A stretch of DNA of 64,000 nucleotides from Sialis fuliginosa (lineage: Eukaryota; Arthropoda; Insecta; Megaloptera; Sialidae), in contig OY540819.1 of NCBI GenBank assembly GCA_961205875.1, positions 7,442,501-7,506,500 of the forward strand, read 5' to 3'. This document shows, one piece after another, positions 1 to 11,678 of the stretch (the first letter of the stretch is position 1; every line of letters starts with the position of its first letter). The position numbers were made by a program, and so were the translations under genes. The notes under the pieces were generated by a model that saw only the letters and a list, made by a program, of their open reading frames with translations, was not told the DNA's origin and did not search any database.

Positions 1-931
1 CATATAATGACTTTGACGTATGCATATTAAGTAGAAATCAGCGACTTAAAATAAGTGCTCATAAAAGGCATAGCATTTACATTACTATACATTTATTACC
101 ACTGTTTTAAAATATCGAGAAATTTCATAACAATTTGATACCTATCAGATAGCGTTGGCTGGGAGCTAATTTTCATTTGTAGCCAAGAAAATTTTTTATA
201 ATAAAAAATATAAAAAAATAATAGTAAATCCTTTTATAAATCTTACTAGGAATACTATATTAATTTAAATAAAATAAAACATTACACAATTCACGCAATC
301 ACATCATGAAACAATTTATTTTGTCGGTTGTATTTAATTATAATATTACTAATGTTCATTAATAATAAATATAACAATATTCATTTAATACATATTTATA
401 TGTATTTTATCACGTACAAGACACTGATGTTTACAGATGTATTAAATAATACAATTTTTAACATATAAAGGGGGGTGAATGGCACGTTAAATTTATATAT
501 TAATTTGTACTTACAATTTTGGTGATACTGAATTATCGTTTTCAACTGATAAACTGCACGCGAATAATGGGAAACATAGTTTAAAGTTTTAACAATACAC
601 ATAAATAACTTAAATATCATTCAATATAATATAACTATAATAGTGTATACCACAGCGCTGTGGTTAATATAAATAATTTTTATATTCTATATAATGTGAA
701 TAGATTAACATGTGTAACTGTATAGCTATGAGGCTAGCTATCTAATCTGTATACGTTTTCAAACTCTACTGAATTAAAATCAATTAATCTAAAACTATTA
801 CCAAACAAGTTTCAATCAATGCTGGTCCTAACAAGTTTCATATAATAAACAAATAATTGTAATTAATATTTTAACTAGTAAGTGGCACCATTAGTTAAAT
901 GTAAATTACACATGATCTTTTATTATAAAAA
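1..931. other. AT-rich non-coding stretch
   Basis: No gene is supported. Open frames are short, rich in I, Y, N, K and F, and lack splice or coding signals. The only structures noted are a 16-bp perfect palindrome (separate entry) and short homopolymer runs. Confidence 0.6.
649..664. repeat. 16-bp perfect palindrome
   Basis: ACCACAGCGCTGTGGT reads the same on both strands, with no loop. It is GC-rich against a surrounding sequence of nearly pure A/T. No flanking terminal repeat marks it as a transposon end. It could be a protein-binding site or chance; nothing nearby decides. Confidence 0.5.
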
Positions 932-1440
932 TATAAGGTACTGGCACCAGTTATGGCCGCTATAAGAGCAAGGTTTATTGTTTTTGTAATTGTTGGCTTT
1001 AATCAATTTAATTACCAAAGTCCGAAAATATAGTTTGTTTTTTAAATTAAAGCCTTTTATCTTGTTTATGTTTTTATCCAGTAATGGATAAAGTAAAACC
1101 AGTAATGATTACGCAGTAATGGCCACTTGCTAATGATTACAAAATGATAAGTACTACGATACAAAATATATAAAAGAAAGAAGCGTCAAATTTGAAACAA
1201 TGTAAAGCAGTTGCTATGATAATATAATAATTAATAAATAAATTATACTAATAATTAGTTTAAATATCTACCATTTTGACACCTATTGGCCGATTGTCAT
1301 CAAATCACACTGTAAGACAGTTAGATTCATATTCAGAAATAGAAGTAATCAAATATCAACAAATATTTCTTATTCGGTACATTTAATTTACAAATAGCCA
1401 TTACTGGGGTCATATCCAAGACTGGTATCATTACGTTATA
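932..1440. mobile_element. TATAAGG-family MITE, copy 1
   Basis: About 509 bp. The left end reads TATAAGGTACTGGCACCAGT; the right end, read on the other strand, is TATAACGTAATGATACCAGT, an imperfect 20-bp terminal inverted repeat. The same sequence occurs at 40950-41491 and, truncated, at 21844-22227, which confirms a dispersed family. TATA at both outer edges fits a TA or TATA target duplication but may belong to the repeat. Internal sequence has no transposase frame, so it is non-autonomous. Superfamily is uncertain. Confidence 0.75.
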
Positions 1441-2407
1441 AAAATTATTGGAAAATGTTAGGTTAAATAAGATTGGTTTAATTTTTTAAAATTATCACAA
1501 AGTAATAAGCACATAGGTGGCACATAGCACAAATAATTCTAATAATAATAAAGAAACAAATTAATAATCACTTCAAAAACTATTTAACTCAAAAAAACAA
1601 TTTTATTATGACACAGATTAGTTGCAAACAATACGTGTCATAATAGGATACATACAATCCATTTCACATCACATCTCGGGTGTTTCATAAACAGGAAACT
1701 AATGAAAATCAGCGTTCCTATAATAAAACATGTATTTATTAATAATGAATTTCTCAAATCCATGAAATAATTATATCTTTTCATTCATTAATGGCTTATC
1801 TACAGTTTTAGTACTATTATTAAATTAAAAGGTTCAATGACGCTAGATTAATTTTTTAGTACGCAAAATTGATTTCATAATAGTTTTATGTAAAGGGAAT
1901 AGATATTTTTTGATTTTCTCTTTATATGTTCGAAGACGAGTTGAAAATCGGAAAAGTTAGAAAAATCGGCCACGTGCGTCTCGAAAAAAGTGCATTTTTG
2001 TTATATTTCGAGTTTATCGCTACACTGTTTTTGAAATATCTCCAGTTCTATATCTTTAAATAGAATATCCAAAATTCAAAACTATATGAACATGGTAAAT
2101 ACGACACTGTATTAAGTAAGCAGTATTCTTTTACTGAATTTGGGTGACCTATTAAATGTGCGTGCTCTGTAAAAGTATTTCTACTAATACCGTTCTGACG
2201 TTCATAATACCTGCACAAAATACTACTGTATCGATTTTACGGTCAATATAACACCATTTAGAAGCTATATATAGATGCCAATAGTATAGTATTTAACCAT
2301 AGTAGCTGCACACTTCACTTTATAGTCTGTGTACAGATCTGAGTGATTGATATATGTACCAGCAGAAGCGTAACCACAGATTTAATAAATCGGAGTCATA
2401 TAATTTT
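1441..2407. other. non-coding stretch with possible old repeat
   Basis: No gene seen. Around 1905-2070 the composition changes (more GA and CG dinucleotides, stretches such as CGGCCACGTGCGTCTCG), as in decayed dispersed repeats, but no partner copy was found in this window. Confidence 0.45.
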
Positions 2408-2680
2408 GTTAAGTATTATAAAGGAGCTAGTAAAATTTGCTAGCTAGCAAGCACTTTCAAATGGGGTATCAAACTTATATGACAGTTTTATTGGAGTTTT
2501 TGACAGATAATTTCATGCATTGGAAGTAAAATTAAATATATGTAAAGTATATTTACTAAAGTGTATTTACTAACCTTAATTAAAAACGGTAAAAACCAAC
2601 TTTACTGTCATAAGTTTGATACCTCATTTGAAAGTGCTTGCTAGCTAGCAAATTTGCTAGCTCCTTTATAATACCGGACA
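2408..2680. mobile_element. AGCTAGC-rich MITE, copy 1
   Basis: A palindromic element with arms of about 70 bp. The left arm, from GTATTATAAAGGAGC (2413), runs through TTTGCTAGCTAGCAAGCAC; the right arm is its reverse complement and ends GCTCCTTTATAATAC (2674). A diverged copy in opposite orientation lies at 62989-63210. Both right flanks continue CCGGACATWAGT, so the true terminus is probably a few bases outside the clear arms. No coding capacity. Confidence 0.8.
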
Positions 2681-3809
2681 TAAGTTGAGGTTTACATTAG
2701 AAACAATATCAGTACAGACACATCATTTTGTAAAAAAACTGACATACATAGTTCCCCAGTCAAGAAAGTTTTGGTAGACAAACTGTCGATAAAATAGAAA
2801 TACACTTTTAAAATACTAGCAAAACTTTGACAAACAAAAGCTATGCATACTCTTATTTCAAGTCTTATTATTCTGCATCCACAGTAAACAACTATAATTT
2901 AGTATTAAACTTTTTGAATGTTCTGTTTTTACTTCTTGATCTGTTTAAATTTACTCCTTTTTAACTGTAAGTAAGAAACGTTTGGTATCTTGCACTTTAG
3001 AATAATAAAAAGATCGCTGAATAAATATTATTCTAACAGTGAGATTATCTTAATATTTTTTATCTTTATTTGCATAGAGAAAAATCTTAAAATATAATAA
3101 AATTATCTCATTGTCAGATATAGGTATTTTGTTTTCTATTGATACATTAACCAGGTGCGTTCTAAGTTACCAGAAATGCAAAAAAATACCATTGCATTTA
3201 TTTTCATATAAATTTCTTGCTGAAATCCAGCTAATCTGATTCAACACAATTTATGGTCACCCAAGATTAGAGCTGAAACGCTAGAAACTGTAGGACTATT
3301 CCGGTATTAACGAACACATTATAATTTTCTTGATGTTAGACTAAACATATCCGTTCTATTCGTGAAGATTTTTGGTGCAGTTTCTTTTCGCGAAAGCAAC
3401 CTATTTTACTTTTTACCTTCGTAGCTATCTTCGGTCAGGGATGAAGAATGACAAATTAAAAACTCTCTAATATTTAATGTAAAGTAATATTTAACCCAGC
3501 CTCTGTTAAAATATGCTAGCTGTAAATTGTGTAAAATTGAATGCTTTTTGGACACAAGAATTTTGGCATTTTTTCAAAATCCATTGCATCTCGATTATTT
3601 TTAAAAATGGAACGAACGAGTTTTGGAACTCACCTCCTCAAAAGACTTAAAAACAAAAACTTCCAAATATTACACCACATGCAGTAGTTAGGTTTCTGTG
3701 GGTGTATGTGTCTATATGTATATTTGTGCAGTGGGTGGGTGTGGAGACGGGTTGTGTATGTACACACAGAGGTATATTGTATATACGTTGAGTGTGAGAC
3801 AAATAGACT
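2681..3809. other. non-coding stretch, GT-rich segment near 3690-3800
   Basis: No gene seen. From about 3690 to 3800 the plus strand is unusually rich in G and T (GTGGGTGGGTGTGG and similar), producing an open frame on the minus strand that is low-complexity and not gene-like. Confidence 0.5.
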
Positions 3810-3893
3810 GTGAATAGCTTTATTTAAACACGTCATTTGTAACTGAAACACTAATGCGGTACGATCGGACAGTTGCTGAATTTATTGGATAAC
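3810..3893 (+). repeat. local duplication, copy 1
   Basis: Shares an ordered series of short matches with 4450-4550: TGAATAGCT / TGAAAATAGCT, CACGTC-TTTGT, AACAGAAA-like, CTAATG, and ATTTATTGG. The copies lie about 640 bp apart in direct orientation. This may be a local duplication or two copies of an old dispersed repeat. Confidence 0.45.
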
Positions 3894-4449
3894 GAGAACA
3901 AGTACGTGTTCCTCTTCAATTAATCTCCGGACATTGGTTTTTAATTATATCTGTAATGAAAATGATCATCCATTGTAATTGTAGACTATATAGACATTTT
4001 AGGTCATAGGTTTTTTTATGATATATTTTTGTATTTTGGTTTATGCATATAGCAATTATTGGACTTGTGTAGATTACATTAGATACTTAAATTTTGAGGA
4101 AGAATTCGAAAAAATATATCTTCCATTGTCAGCTTATTATTTTATTAAAAAGGAGTGGCGACAAGGGGCTAAATCGGCCCAGATGCGCATTGCAGTACTT
4201 CATTTTTAGATTTATATGTATGTATATAGAAACCGCTACTGCATATTTTTCAATAGAAAGCCAAATGAAGGCCGATATAGGTCTTTATCGCTACTCTTTT
4301 GGAAGTAAATATATATTATATACTGATAAAAAAATGGATAAAATATTCTACATTATTTCTTCATGAAAATATAATTTCTATACGTTATTTGACAAGATAA
4401 ATATATAAATTGTGCGCTTAACATGGCACATACTAAAAAAACGTATAAT

Positions 4450-4550
4450 GTGAAAATAGCTCTGTTTTATCACGTCGTTTGTGTAACAGAAATCTAATGT
4501 GCTTCGATTTGGCGCACAATCGGTCGGTCGCACTGCATTTATTGGGTAAT
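4450..4550 (+). repeat. local duplication, copy 2
   Basis: Diverged direct copy of 3810-3893, with the same order of short blocks and small insertions (an extra CGGTCGGTCG segment). No coding signal. Confidence 0.45.
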
Positions 4551-4824
4551 AATATTTGTCTATGAGCAGCACAATGATGACAATATTTGCTTGTCTCTGT
4601 GTGTGGGATATTTTTGTTTTATTAATTCATCGATAAATCAGTAGGTACATGCATTGATTATTAATTAATATATCTATATTCCTTCTATCTACTGGTAAAC
4701 TAATTACACAGCAAATAAATCTGTAGTTTACATTGCCAGGCTTTAGTTTAATTTATCAGATAATTTTATTTTTAGTGTTCAGTTCCAAAATCGGAAAAAG
4801 GAACACTTATAGATTCAACACTGT

Positions 4825-4903
4825 GTCTATCTGTCTGTCTGTCGCAGCCTTCTAGCTACTAGAAAATTTAGATTAGATATAATTGGCATGAATTATAAAA
4901 ATA
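4825..4903 (+). repeat. dispersed repeat relic with CTGTCTGTCTGTC tract
   Basis: Starts with a TCTATCTGTCTGTCTGTC tract, followed by CCTTCTA, a GAAA/TTTAGATTAGA block and GAATTATAAAAATA. The same order recurs at 52851-52933, so this is a dispersed family. Tracts of this kind at the edge of decayed elements are common in insect genomes; that is general knowledge and the family is not identified. Confidence 0.55.
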
Positions 4904-4993
4904 ATTCACATAGTACATCGAAATAACGATCACTATAATAACACGTATTTATTTTGCTGTGCGTAATATCGTATGTTTTTCTCATTTTTTCAG

Positions 4994-5176
4994 CCACAAA
5001 GATGACAAACACGTAGCGGGTAACCTTCCAAAGGGACTGCCTGCAAAGCAGATGTCTCTCCAGTATAATGCCACGTTGCAAAACACCTTCAGATATTACA
5101 TCGTCGAAACGATTTGCCGTTTGTGAAACAACACGCACACATTCTCTCGTGTACAGGGTCGGCGTTAATGTCCACA
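4994..5176. other. exon-like patch, strand unclear
   Basis: This 180-bp stretch is clearly richer in G+C and CpG than its surroundings. On the plus strand it follows a good acceptor-like tract (CTCATTTTTTCAG ending 4993) and one frame stays open for about 43 codons, including HVAGNLPKGLPAKQ, before TGA. On the minus strand a 94-codon frame from an ATG at 5175-5177 runs through the same bases. Both strands open argues that at most one is real. I do not recognise either product. It may be an exon, a decayed gene fragment or a transposon ORF remnant; no donor or start settles it. Confidence 0.25.
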
Positions 5177-5177
5177 T

Positions 5178-6032
5178 AATGTTTTTGTAGCTTTTTTAAG
5201 TTCATATAATGTGTACCACCAAATATTATATACACGCATTATTTTATGAAAATATCGATATTTCAAAATAAAAATGTTTATTTATTGATAGCTCTTTAAA
5301 CAAAAAACGGATCTGAATTTCATACCAACACCGCCCATAGAAATATAAACCAGGGTGCAAAATAATGATTATAATCAGCTGCGAAATTTTGTTTCGCAAT
5401 ATTTTGATAACAAAAGCTTTTTACATTCAGTGGTCTAAAATTTCCCTAAAAAAGATACTGAGAACCCTGCACCAAAATGACTATTAACTAGTGAAAAACT
5501 TAAAAATATATTTTTTAGCAGTAGAAAAGTTATTTAATGTTACTTAGCTATTAGGGGATTCCCCCGACCACGTAGAATCATTTTTTCATAGTTTTTATTA
5601 TGAGTAGGTTACTCTTGTGTTATTGTGTGAACTCTTTTGGTTTTATTTTAGTTATTAATGAATATTTCATTAATATACCTTGAAGAAGAAAAATAAGATA
5701 AGTACTTGCTTTCATGAATCAGAAAATTATAATTATCTTGATAATTTCGCACCTTGGTATAATGTTTAAACTGACTTTGAACATAGAGAATAAGTAGATT
5801 GCACACGTAAATTAGTTCTTAATTAAGATAATCTTTGCTAGATAAAAACGTAGGCCCAATCTTCGCAGCAACGAGGTGTTTTTAAATTACAAAATGTTAG
5901 ATAAAATCAAACAAGGTACCTATTCGTATATGGGCCAATTTCGTCTATATACATTACATACATATGTACTTTGTGCATAAACGTACAAAAAAGCTACAGA
6001 CTATAGCGGAATAAATAATTAAGCCTATATGT
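5178..6032. other. AT-rich non-coding stretch
   Basis: No gene or clear repeat. Around 5351-5469 CAGGGTGC and AACCCTGCACC face each other, but the ends do not extend into a convincing terminal repeat. Confidence 0.5.
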
Positions 6033-6040
6033 ATGTCCAT

Positions 6041-6652
6041 TAGGGTGGCGTGAAAAAAATTTTTTTTTTCTATATGCGCAAAATTTGCATTTGTATATCC
6101 TTAAAACACCTACAGAAGGAATTTGTAATTGGATATCATCCTGAGGTTCCTAAATTATTTTCTTTATTAGAAAAAAACATAAAATTTTGGGCATTATATT
6201 TTGGTAACGGGGTAAGATATTTGAATGCGCAATAATTTAAATTAAAGAAACATTCAGTACCTTTAAAATGATATATAACAGTCAAACATTTATTATAGTT
6301 AATCGTTTGAAAAATGCCCTTAAAAAAATATTATTTTTATAAAAAAACAAAAAATAAACATCATTTAAAAAATAATGATTAACTATAAAAAAAATGTACA
6401 GTTACATATTATTTTAAAGACACTGGATTGCTCTTTAATTTAAATTATTGCGCATTCAAATATCTTACCCCGTTACCAAGATATAATGCCCAAAAGTTTT
6501 GTTTTTTTTTCTAATAAAGAAAATAATTTAGGAACCTCAGGATGATATCCAATTACAAATACTTCGGTAGGTGTTTTAAAGATATACAAGTGCAAATTTT
6601 GCGCATATAGCGTTTTGAAGATTCGAAAAAAAAAATTTTTCACTCCACCCTA
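6041..6652. mobile_element. fold-back hAT-like element, complete copy
   Basis: 612 bp, bounded by TAGGGTGG and CCACCCTA and flanked by a perfect 8-bp direct repeat ATGTCCAT (6033-6040 and 6653-6660). Nearly the whole element is an inverted repeat: arms of about 290 bp pair around an A/T-rich centre near 6330-6380. The left arm lacks about 15 bp (near 6070) that the right arm and the copy at 21336 retain. An 8-bp duplication with TAGGGTG ends fits the hAT superfamily. There is no transposase, so it is a non-autonomous fold-back element. Open frames inside it are incidental. Confidence 0.88.
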
Positions 6653-6660
6653 ATGTCCAT

Positions 6661-7238
6661 ATTGTCCATACATGCATAGATACTAACTATAAATAAACAA
6701 ATACTTATTCATTTTGTGCAATTGAAACTATTTATCTGGCTATGATTGACCATAATAATTGTACACCAGAACCAGACGAAAATTAAAGATTTTCAGGTTA
6801 TTACAAATTTTGCATGTAAAATTTGATTTTGCATCAAGCCATAATAACGGAAGTCTGTTAGAAATTACGAGCTTAAGTCCTGACCTATGTTTGAGCCAGA
6901 CATATTGGTATGATGTGATGTTCGTCTGGTTCTAAGATACAGATAATTATATCTCCTAATATTTTTTATTCTAAATTTACCACCCCTAAAACGTACTGCT
7001 TTAGACCGTGGCTGTGTTGGTTTGTACAGAAATATGGCATTGCATATATTCATATTATTGTGACACATATAATAATTTTATACATACGTTATATGTTATA
7101 ATAGGTATGATATGAAAAGTAGTTAATGTATAATGTATTTTTATTTGGAATGACCCGCCACTGTATAAGTTCAAGATGGGGTGTTGTATGGTCAGAATTT
7201 GAACAAGAGTAGATAAAAAATGTAATAAAATCTACAAC
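6661..7238. other. AT-rich non-coding stretch
   Basis: No gene seen. Minus-strand frames at 6865-7068 and 7089-7271 are short, lack coding signals, and the second overlaps the start of the next transposon. Confidence 0.5.
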
Positions 7239-7240
7239 TA

Positions 7241-8034
7241 CACAGTAAAAAATATTGTGTATTTGCGTCAAAAACGGTCTGTGTTGAAAAATTGTGTGTT
7301 GATTTTTGTGTGTTAATTTGACACTTTTTTTGTGTTACCTGAATTTTAACATGAAAATAGTGTTGTTTTCACGATATTAACACTTTTTGTGTGTTACTAG
7401 ATAAAATGACACAAAATTAGTGTCAAGCGGGAAATATTAACACTAAGTTTGTGTTGTTGGCGCGTCCTTTCTTCAGTTTACGCGCCAAACGCATTGTTTT
7501 ACCGGACAGCTACTTAACCACTCGGGCGTATAAATTATAGTGTTCAATTTTATTATTTTATTGTTCTGAATAAAAAAAAGTAAAATTGATATTAATTAAA
7601 GTAAGTAAAAGTTTACTGTATTTATAATCATATAAAATGCTCAACTAACCTCACTTTCTTATAAGAAATTTGCTACATAAATTGTTATTTAACGATACAA
7701 TTTATAATAGTTATTAAAAATTACAGACTTTGAACAATTTAAAGAAATGAAATAAACTAATTTTCTTCATAAGCATGAAAAATTTATTTATTCTTAATTA
7801 ATTCCCTAACCTTTATATTCAAACTCAAATAATAAATGAGTTAACACTTATTTTGTGTAAAATCAACACAATTCTAGTGTTAGATACAGTCGACACAAAA
7901 TTAATGTTAATTTTGACACAATATTTGTGTTAAAAATTCAACACTATTTTTTGTGTTGAAAATTAACACTAAAATTGTGTCGACGGATTCTAACACTAGG
8001 ATTGTGTTGATTTTACACAAAATTTTTTACTGTG
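7241..8034. mobile_element. 794-bp element with GTGTT/AACAC subterminal arrays
   Basis: The ends are inverted: CACAGTAAAAAATATTGTGT on the left and the reverse complement of CACAGTAAAAAATTTTGTGT on the right, one mismatch in 20 bp. TA lies outside each end (7239-7240, 8035-8036), consistent with a TA target duplication. Both subterminal zones (7260-7455 and 7840-8020) are packed with GTGTT and AACAC, often paired as GTGTT-N-AACAC, while the centre (7456-7835) lacks them and includes a GC-rich GGCGCG/CGCGCC pair. No transposase frame. Subterminal arrays of this kind usually serve as transposase binding sites; that role is inferred. Confidence 0.8.
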
Positions 8035-8036
8035 TA

Positions 8037-10870
8037 CCTGAATAAAAAATATTTGGCGAAGTTGATTTCCCTTATATTTATTCACAATTCACGTACATAC
8101 TTTTTCTTTGCATTTGGGATGTTTTGTAAGAAAGTTAATAAATATAATATACTTATAAATCCACGTTATAAAAATTATGTAGTATTCCATTGTCAAACGT
8201 TTTATTTTTTACTACACTAATTCCACACTAACGTAAAAAAATATAACCGCACAAAAATACAATGAAGACAATAATTTTCATTACCTGGCTTTAAAAGTAA
8301 ATTGCTTGTAAAAAAAAGTTTAAAAACCGAGGCTAAAGCTTTTGACTTGTATTTAAATTAATTAAACTTGCTTTACTTTTTTGCTGTTAATTTAATAAAA
8401 CTAAAATTTTATTTCCTCATATAAAATCTAATATTTTCTATTCCACCGTTTAAATATTTTGATAAAATTAACATTAATTCTGTCAAATTATGATCTGGCA
8501 TTTAAAAAATAAAATTACTGTTTTCTAATCATTTTAAATGCCATTTTTTTAGATCTGTGTATGCAAAATGTAAAATGATTTTATTTAACTGGAAATGGGA
8601 ACTAGTATTCCATTTGTATGCATATTTACAATTAGATATAATTAGACCTAAAATAATAATATAAGAAGAAACTCCATAAATTTTATATTTTACAACATAG
8701 ATTATTTGATTTATTTTTAATAATTAACACTTTTAAATTTAACTAACAAGAACAAAGCATTTCTACTTTAATCTGGTAAGAATGTTTTTATCCATAATCC
8801 TAGCTGAGACATGTTTTTATGGAAGTCATATGAGTACATTGTATCTATATCCCTTTAGAGTAAGCCCCGTTTTACATAACAAAAGTATGTAATATTCTAT
8901 GTTTTAAATGAGTTTATATTTCTATACACTGTTGCTTGATCTATGTTTTATTTAAAAATCCCAAGTGTGTTTATCTATGTATATTAATTAAAATTATGAA
9001 ACGTTGACAAAAAATTGCAAGTAAATAGTAGATATATAAAATATTTGTGGTTTAATAAAAATTAACTTTAACTTCAAGATATTTGATGGTTAAGTAAGAA
9101 GAAGGTAATAATATAATAAGTTATAACTTATAATGTAGAATGGATTTAGAAATATTTTGAAGTATTTCGTATAGGTACTTTTAAAAATACATAGAACATT
9201 CTATTTGTTGTATATATTAAGATTCAATATGTTCAGGTACTTAGTGTTAGAATAAAATAGGAAATAAACAGAATTACAAAAATAACAAAGAAAACTGAGT
9301 TTAAGAAAAGTTGCAATTTTCAAATACAATTAATTATAATACAAATCCAGAGATAAAACTTTTACAAGCTGTATTCTAGGCTAATGAATGCTCTTTTCCA
9401 AAACTTACAAAACTTACTTCACAAAGACAAAAGGTATCAAGCATTTATGTACCAACAAAGGTTTTAGACAACAAACTTTAGAGAAAAAAACCTTCGGTTT
9501 GTAGTATTGATCAATAGTTCAGAGCTTTTAGTGAGCAGCGCCACACGACGGGCGTTTTCCACAACACAATGTTGTTTTCTATAGATTAGCCGAGTTCAAA
9601 ACCTTATTGAAAAATTAGCCAATTCTTCTTGAATTAGGTAGATATACAAGGAATTTTTTTATTTGTATACATACGTATATTTTATTTAAAATATTGTTTT
9701 TATTATAATTTTTTTTTAAAGTATAAAAATGAAAAAAAGTAAAACTGATTTTTTGTAAACATAAGAACTACAAAACAATTAAATTAATCAAAATATTTAT
9801 TTATTTATATTAATTTAAATATCCAATGGTTTCATTACAACTGCCATTGATTATATTTTTCATTTTAATACATTTAAGGTTAAATAGTTTTCGTGTAAAG
9901 TTGGGAAAAACAAACAGACAAAATTTTTAAAAACTATAAAAAAAGGATTATACTGTCTTTAAAAGGACTATAGACTCAAAAAATCATAGAAAATGTACAT
10001 TGTACAGACAGAGTCTACATATTTATTTGTTACTATTATAGTAATTGTTTGTAAAAATATTTAAGTGCATATGTAATAATATAATAATTATGTAAATAAA
10101 TTCCAGTAAACGAATAATTTTTCCTTTATTATCGATAATAATGTCAATATCTCTATAAACTAAAAAAACGAATAATATAAAAAATACCACTCCTTATGGA
10201 TATGTTAATATCTCTAGGTATATCTATACATTTTTTGAATAAGATCGAGAGGTTTTTCGCATTGGCCTAAATCTCATTTCAGAGTAACTTCATGTATAAA
10301 ATTAGACTGGCATAAAATTTGAATACATTTCAAGATATGCAAAATCAAAAGTTCCAGTTGTCAAACCCGCCACCTGCAACGCTACTGACGTCGAAGAAAA
10401 ATATTAATCACACCATTCCTATAATAAATACACAATAAAAAGAATCATTACTTATGAATACCTATTTTCGCATTTCTTTCTCCTTCATACACAATTCACA
10501 ATTTAACAAGCGATTTGACGTAAAGATAAATAACTACATTTCCGTTTCCGCCTGGAACTTTTCAACGATTTGTCACTTTAAAATATTACAGTGACATTGT
10601 GCCCTATGTGGTGTGTAGGGTGGGCAGATTGCGAAGGTTGCGCGGTGTCGCAATTAATAAATCAATAACTGAATTCAAACAGAGTTGTTGTAGTATCATG
10701 TGGCATTTGCAAAACGTTAACCGACCCCAATTTATCAAAAGTATAGATCTTGTTTACGACCAACACAATACAAATCAAACAAATTGTTGGGGATGACTTC
10801 TTTTAGTGACCGGTGTGCAACCATTGACAGTTTTAAATTACCCTTTTGGACATGCGTTCAGTTTTGTGGA
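8037..10870. other. long AT-rich non-coding stretch
   Basis: No gene supported over 2.8 kb. The last 500 bases (10350-10870) are somewhat richer in GC and include a 65-codon plus frame at 10599-10796 that begins with GTG rather than ATG and shows no family resemblance. No repeat partner was found in the window. Confidence 0.5.
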
Positions 10871-10875
10871 AATGG

Positions 10876-10946
10876 AGGAAGGGGTGATTTATTTAATAAA
10901 ACTAATTATATATTTGGTTGAGTGTTATATACAATTACACATATAG
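10876..10946 (+). repeat. 71-bp direct repeat, left copy
   Basis: Matches 11608-11678 at about 65 of 71 positions; shared blocks include AATAAAACTAATTATATATT and ATACAATTACACATA. The two copies flank the hAT-like element 10948-11585, one immediately at its left edge and the other about 20 bp beyond its right edge. The repeats are far too long to be that element's target duplication. Confidence 0.85.
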
Positions 10947-10947
10947 A

Positions 10948-11585
10948 CATGGGCGTACCCAGGGAGGGGCGGTTGCCTCCTCTAGCTTATGTTCAAAAAG
11001 TAACAAGTAAATCAGTATATTGGATAAACAGGGATATTTCTAGACAAAATGATGTACATTTGTTATTTTTATTTATTTTATCTTATAGACCAATCTAATA
11101 AGATCGATTTTTTACCTAAAATAGAAAAAAATTAGAACGAATGAATCACATGAAAATGGATAGCTAAATAGGTAGAATACATTTTTGTAGATGATTTTGT
11201 CTTCTATAAGATACGTACAAAATTTATGATTGCAAAAAATTCAAAAAGAATTAAAAAAGTGTAAAATAAACAATGTAAATCATAAATATTTTTCATTACC
11301 TTTTAAAAATTTCTCGATATGTCTAGGTAACATACCGAAAAATTGATTTAAAGTAAGCTATCGAGTTGAAAAAATCGTGGATTTCACGTTGCAATTGCGA
11401 AGCACAGAAACAATCGAACATTTAAGAAAAAAAAGGAAAAATTACACAATGTTTGTTTACAATAATGCCCATTTATAAGGACAGTATACATTTTTTTTCT
11501 CCTTAACTTCCATCTGTTCGAGCCCCCTCCCTCATTTGCCGTGGAGTCATAGGCCCCCCTGAACAAAATCCTGGGTACGTCCATG
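10948..11585. mobile_element. hAT-like non-autonomous element
   Basis: 638 bp. Terminal inverted repeats CATGGGCGTACCCAGG (left) and CATGGACGTACCCAGG (right, reverse strand) differ at one of 16 bases. Flanks are CATATAGA (10940-10947) and CATATAGG (11586-11593), an 8-bp target duplication with one mismatch, typical of hAT. A GC-rich subterminal block of G or C runs follows each end. The minus frame at 11384-11584 lies wholly inside and is not a gene. No transposase. Confidence 0.8.
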
Positions 11586-11607
11586 CATATAGGTATGGGA
11601 TAAATGT

Positions 11608-11678
11608 AGGAAGGGATGATTTATGTAATAAAACTAATTATATATTTGGTTGATTGTTATATACAATTACACATACAG
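11608..11678 (+). repeat. 71-bp direct repeat, right copy
   Basis: Second copy of the repeat at 10876-10946, ending ACACATACAG where the left copy ends ACACATATAG. Together they suggest a segmental tandem duplication into which the hAT-like element later inserted. Confidence 0.85.

Noticed and set aside
4893..5177. 94-codon minus-strand frame as a protein-coding gene
   Set aside because: Its GC-richer half overlaps an equally plausible plus-strand frame and its 3' half is ordinary A/T-rich sequence; no motif or splice site supports it as a whole.
5351..5469. Possible small hAT element between CAGGGTGC and ACCCTG
   Set aside because: The inverted match stops after six bases and the flanks ATATAAAC and CACCAAAA do not repeat.
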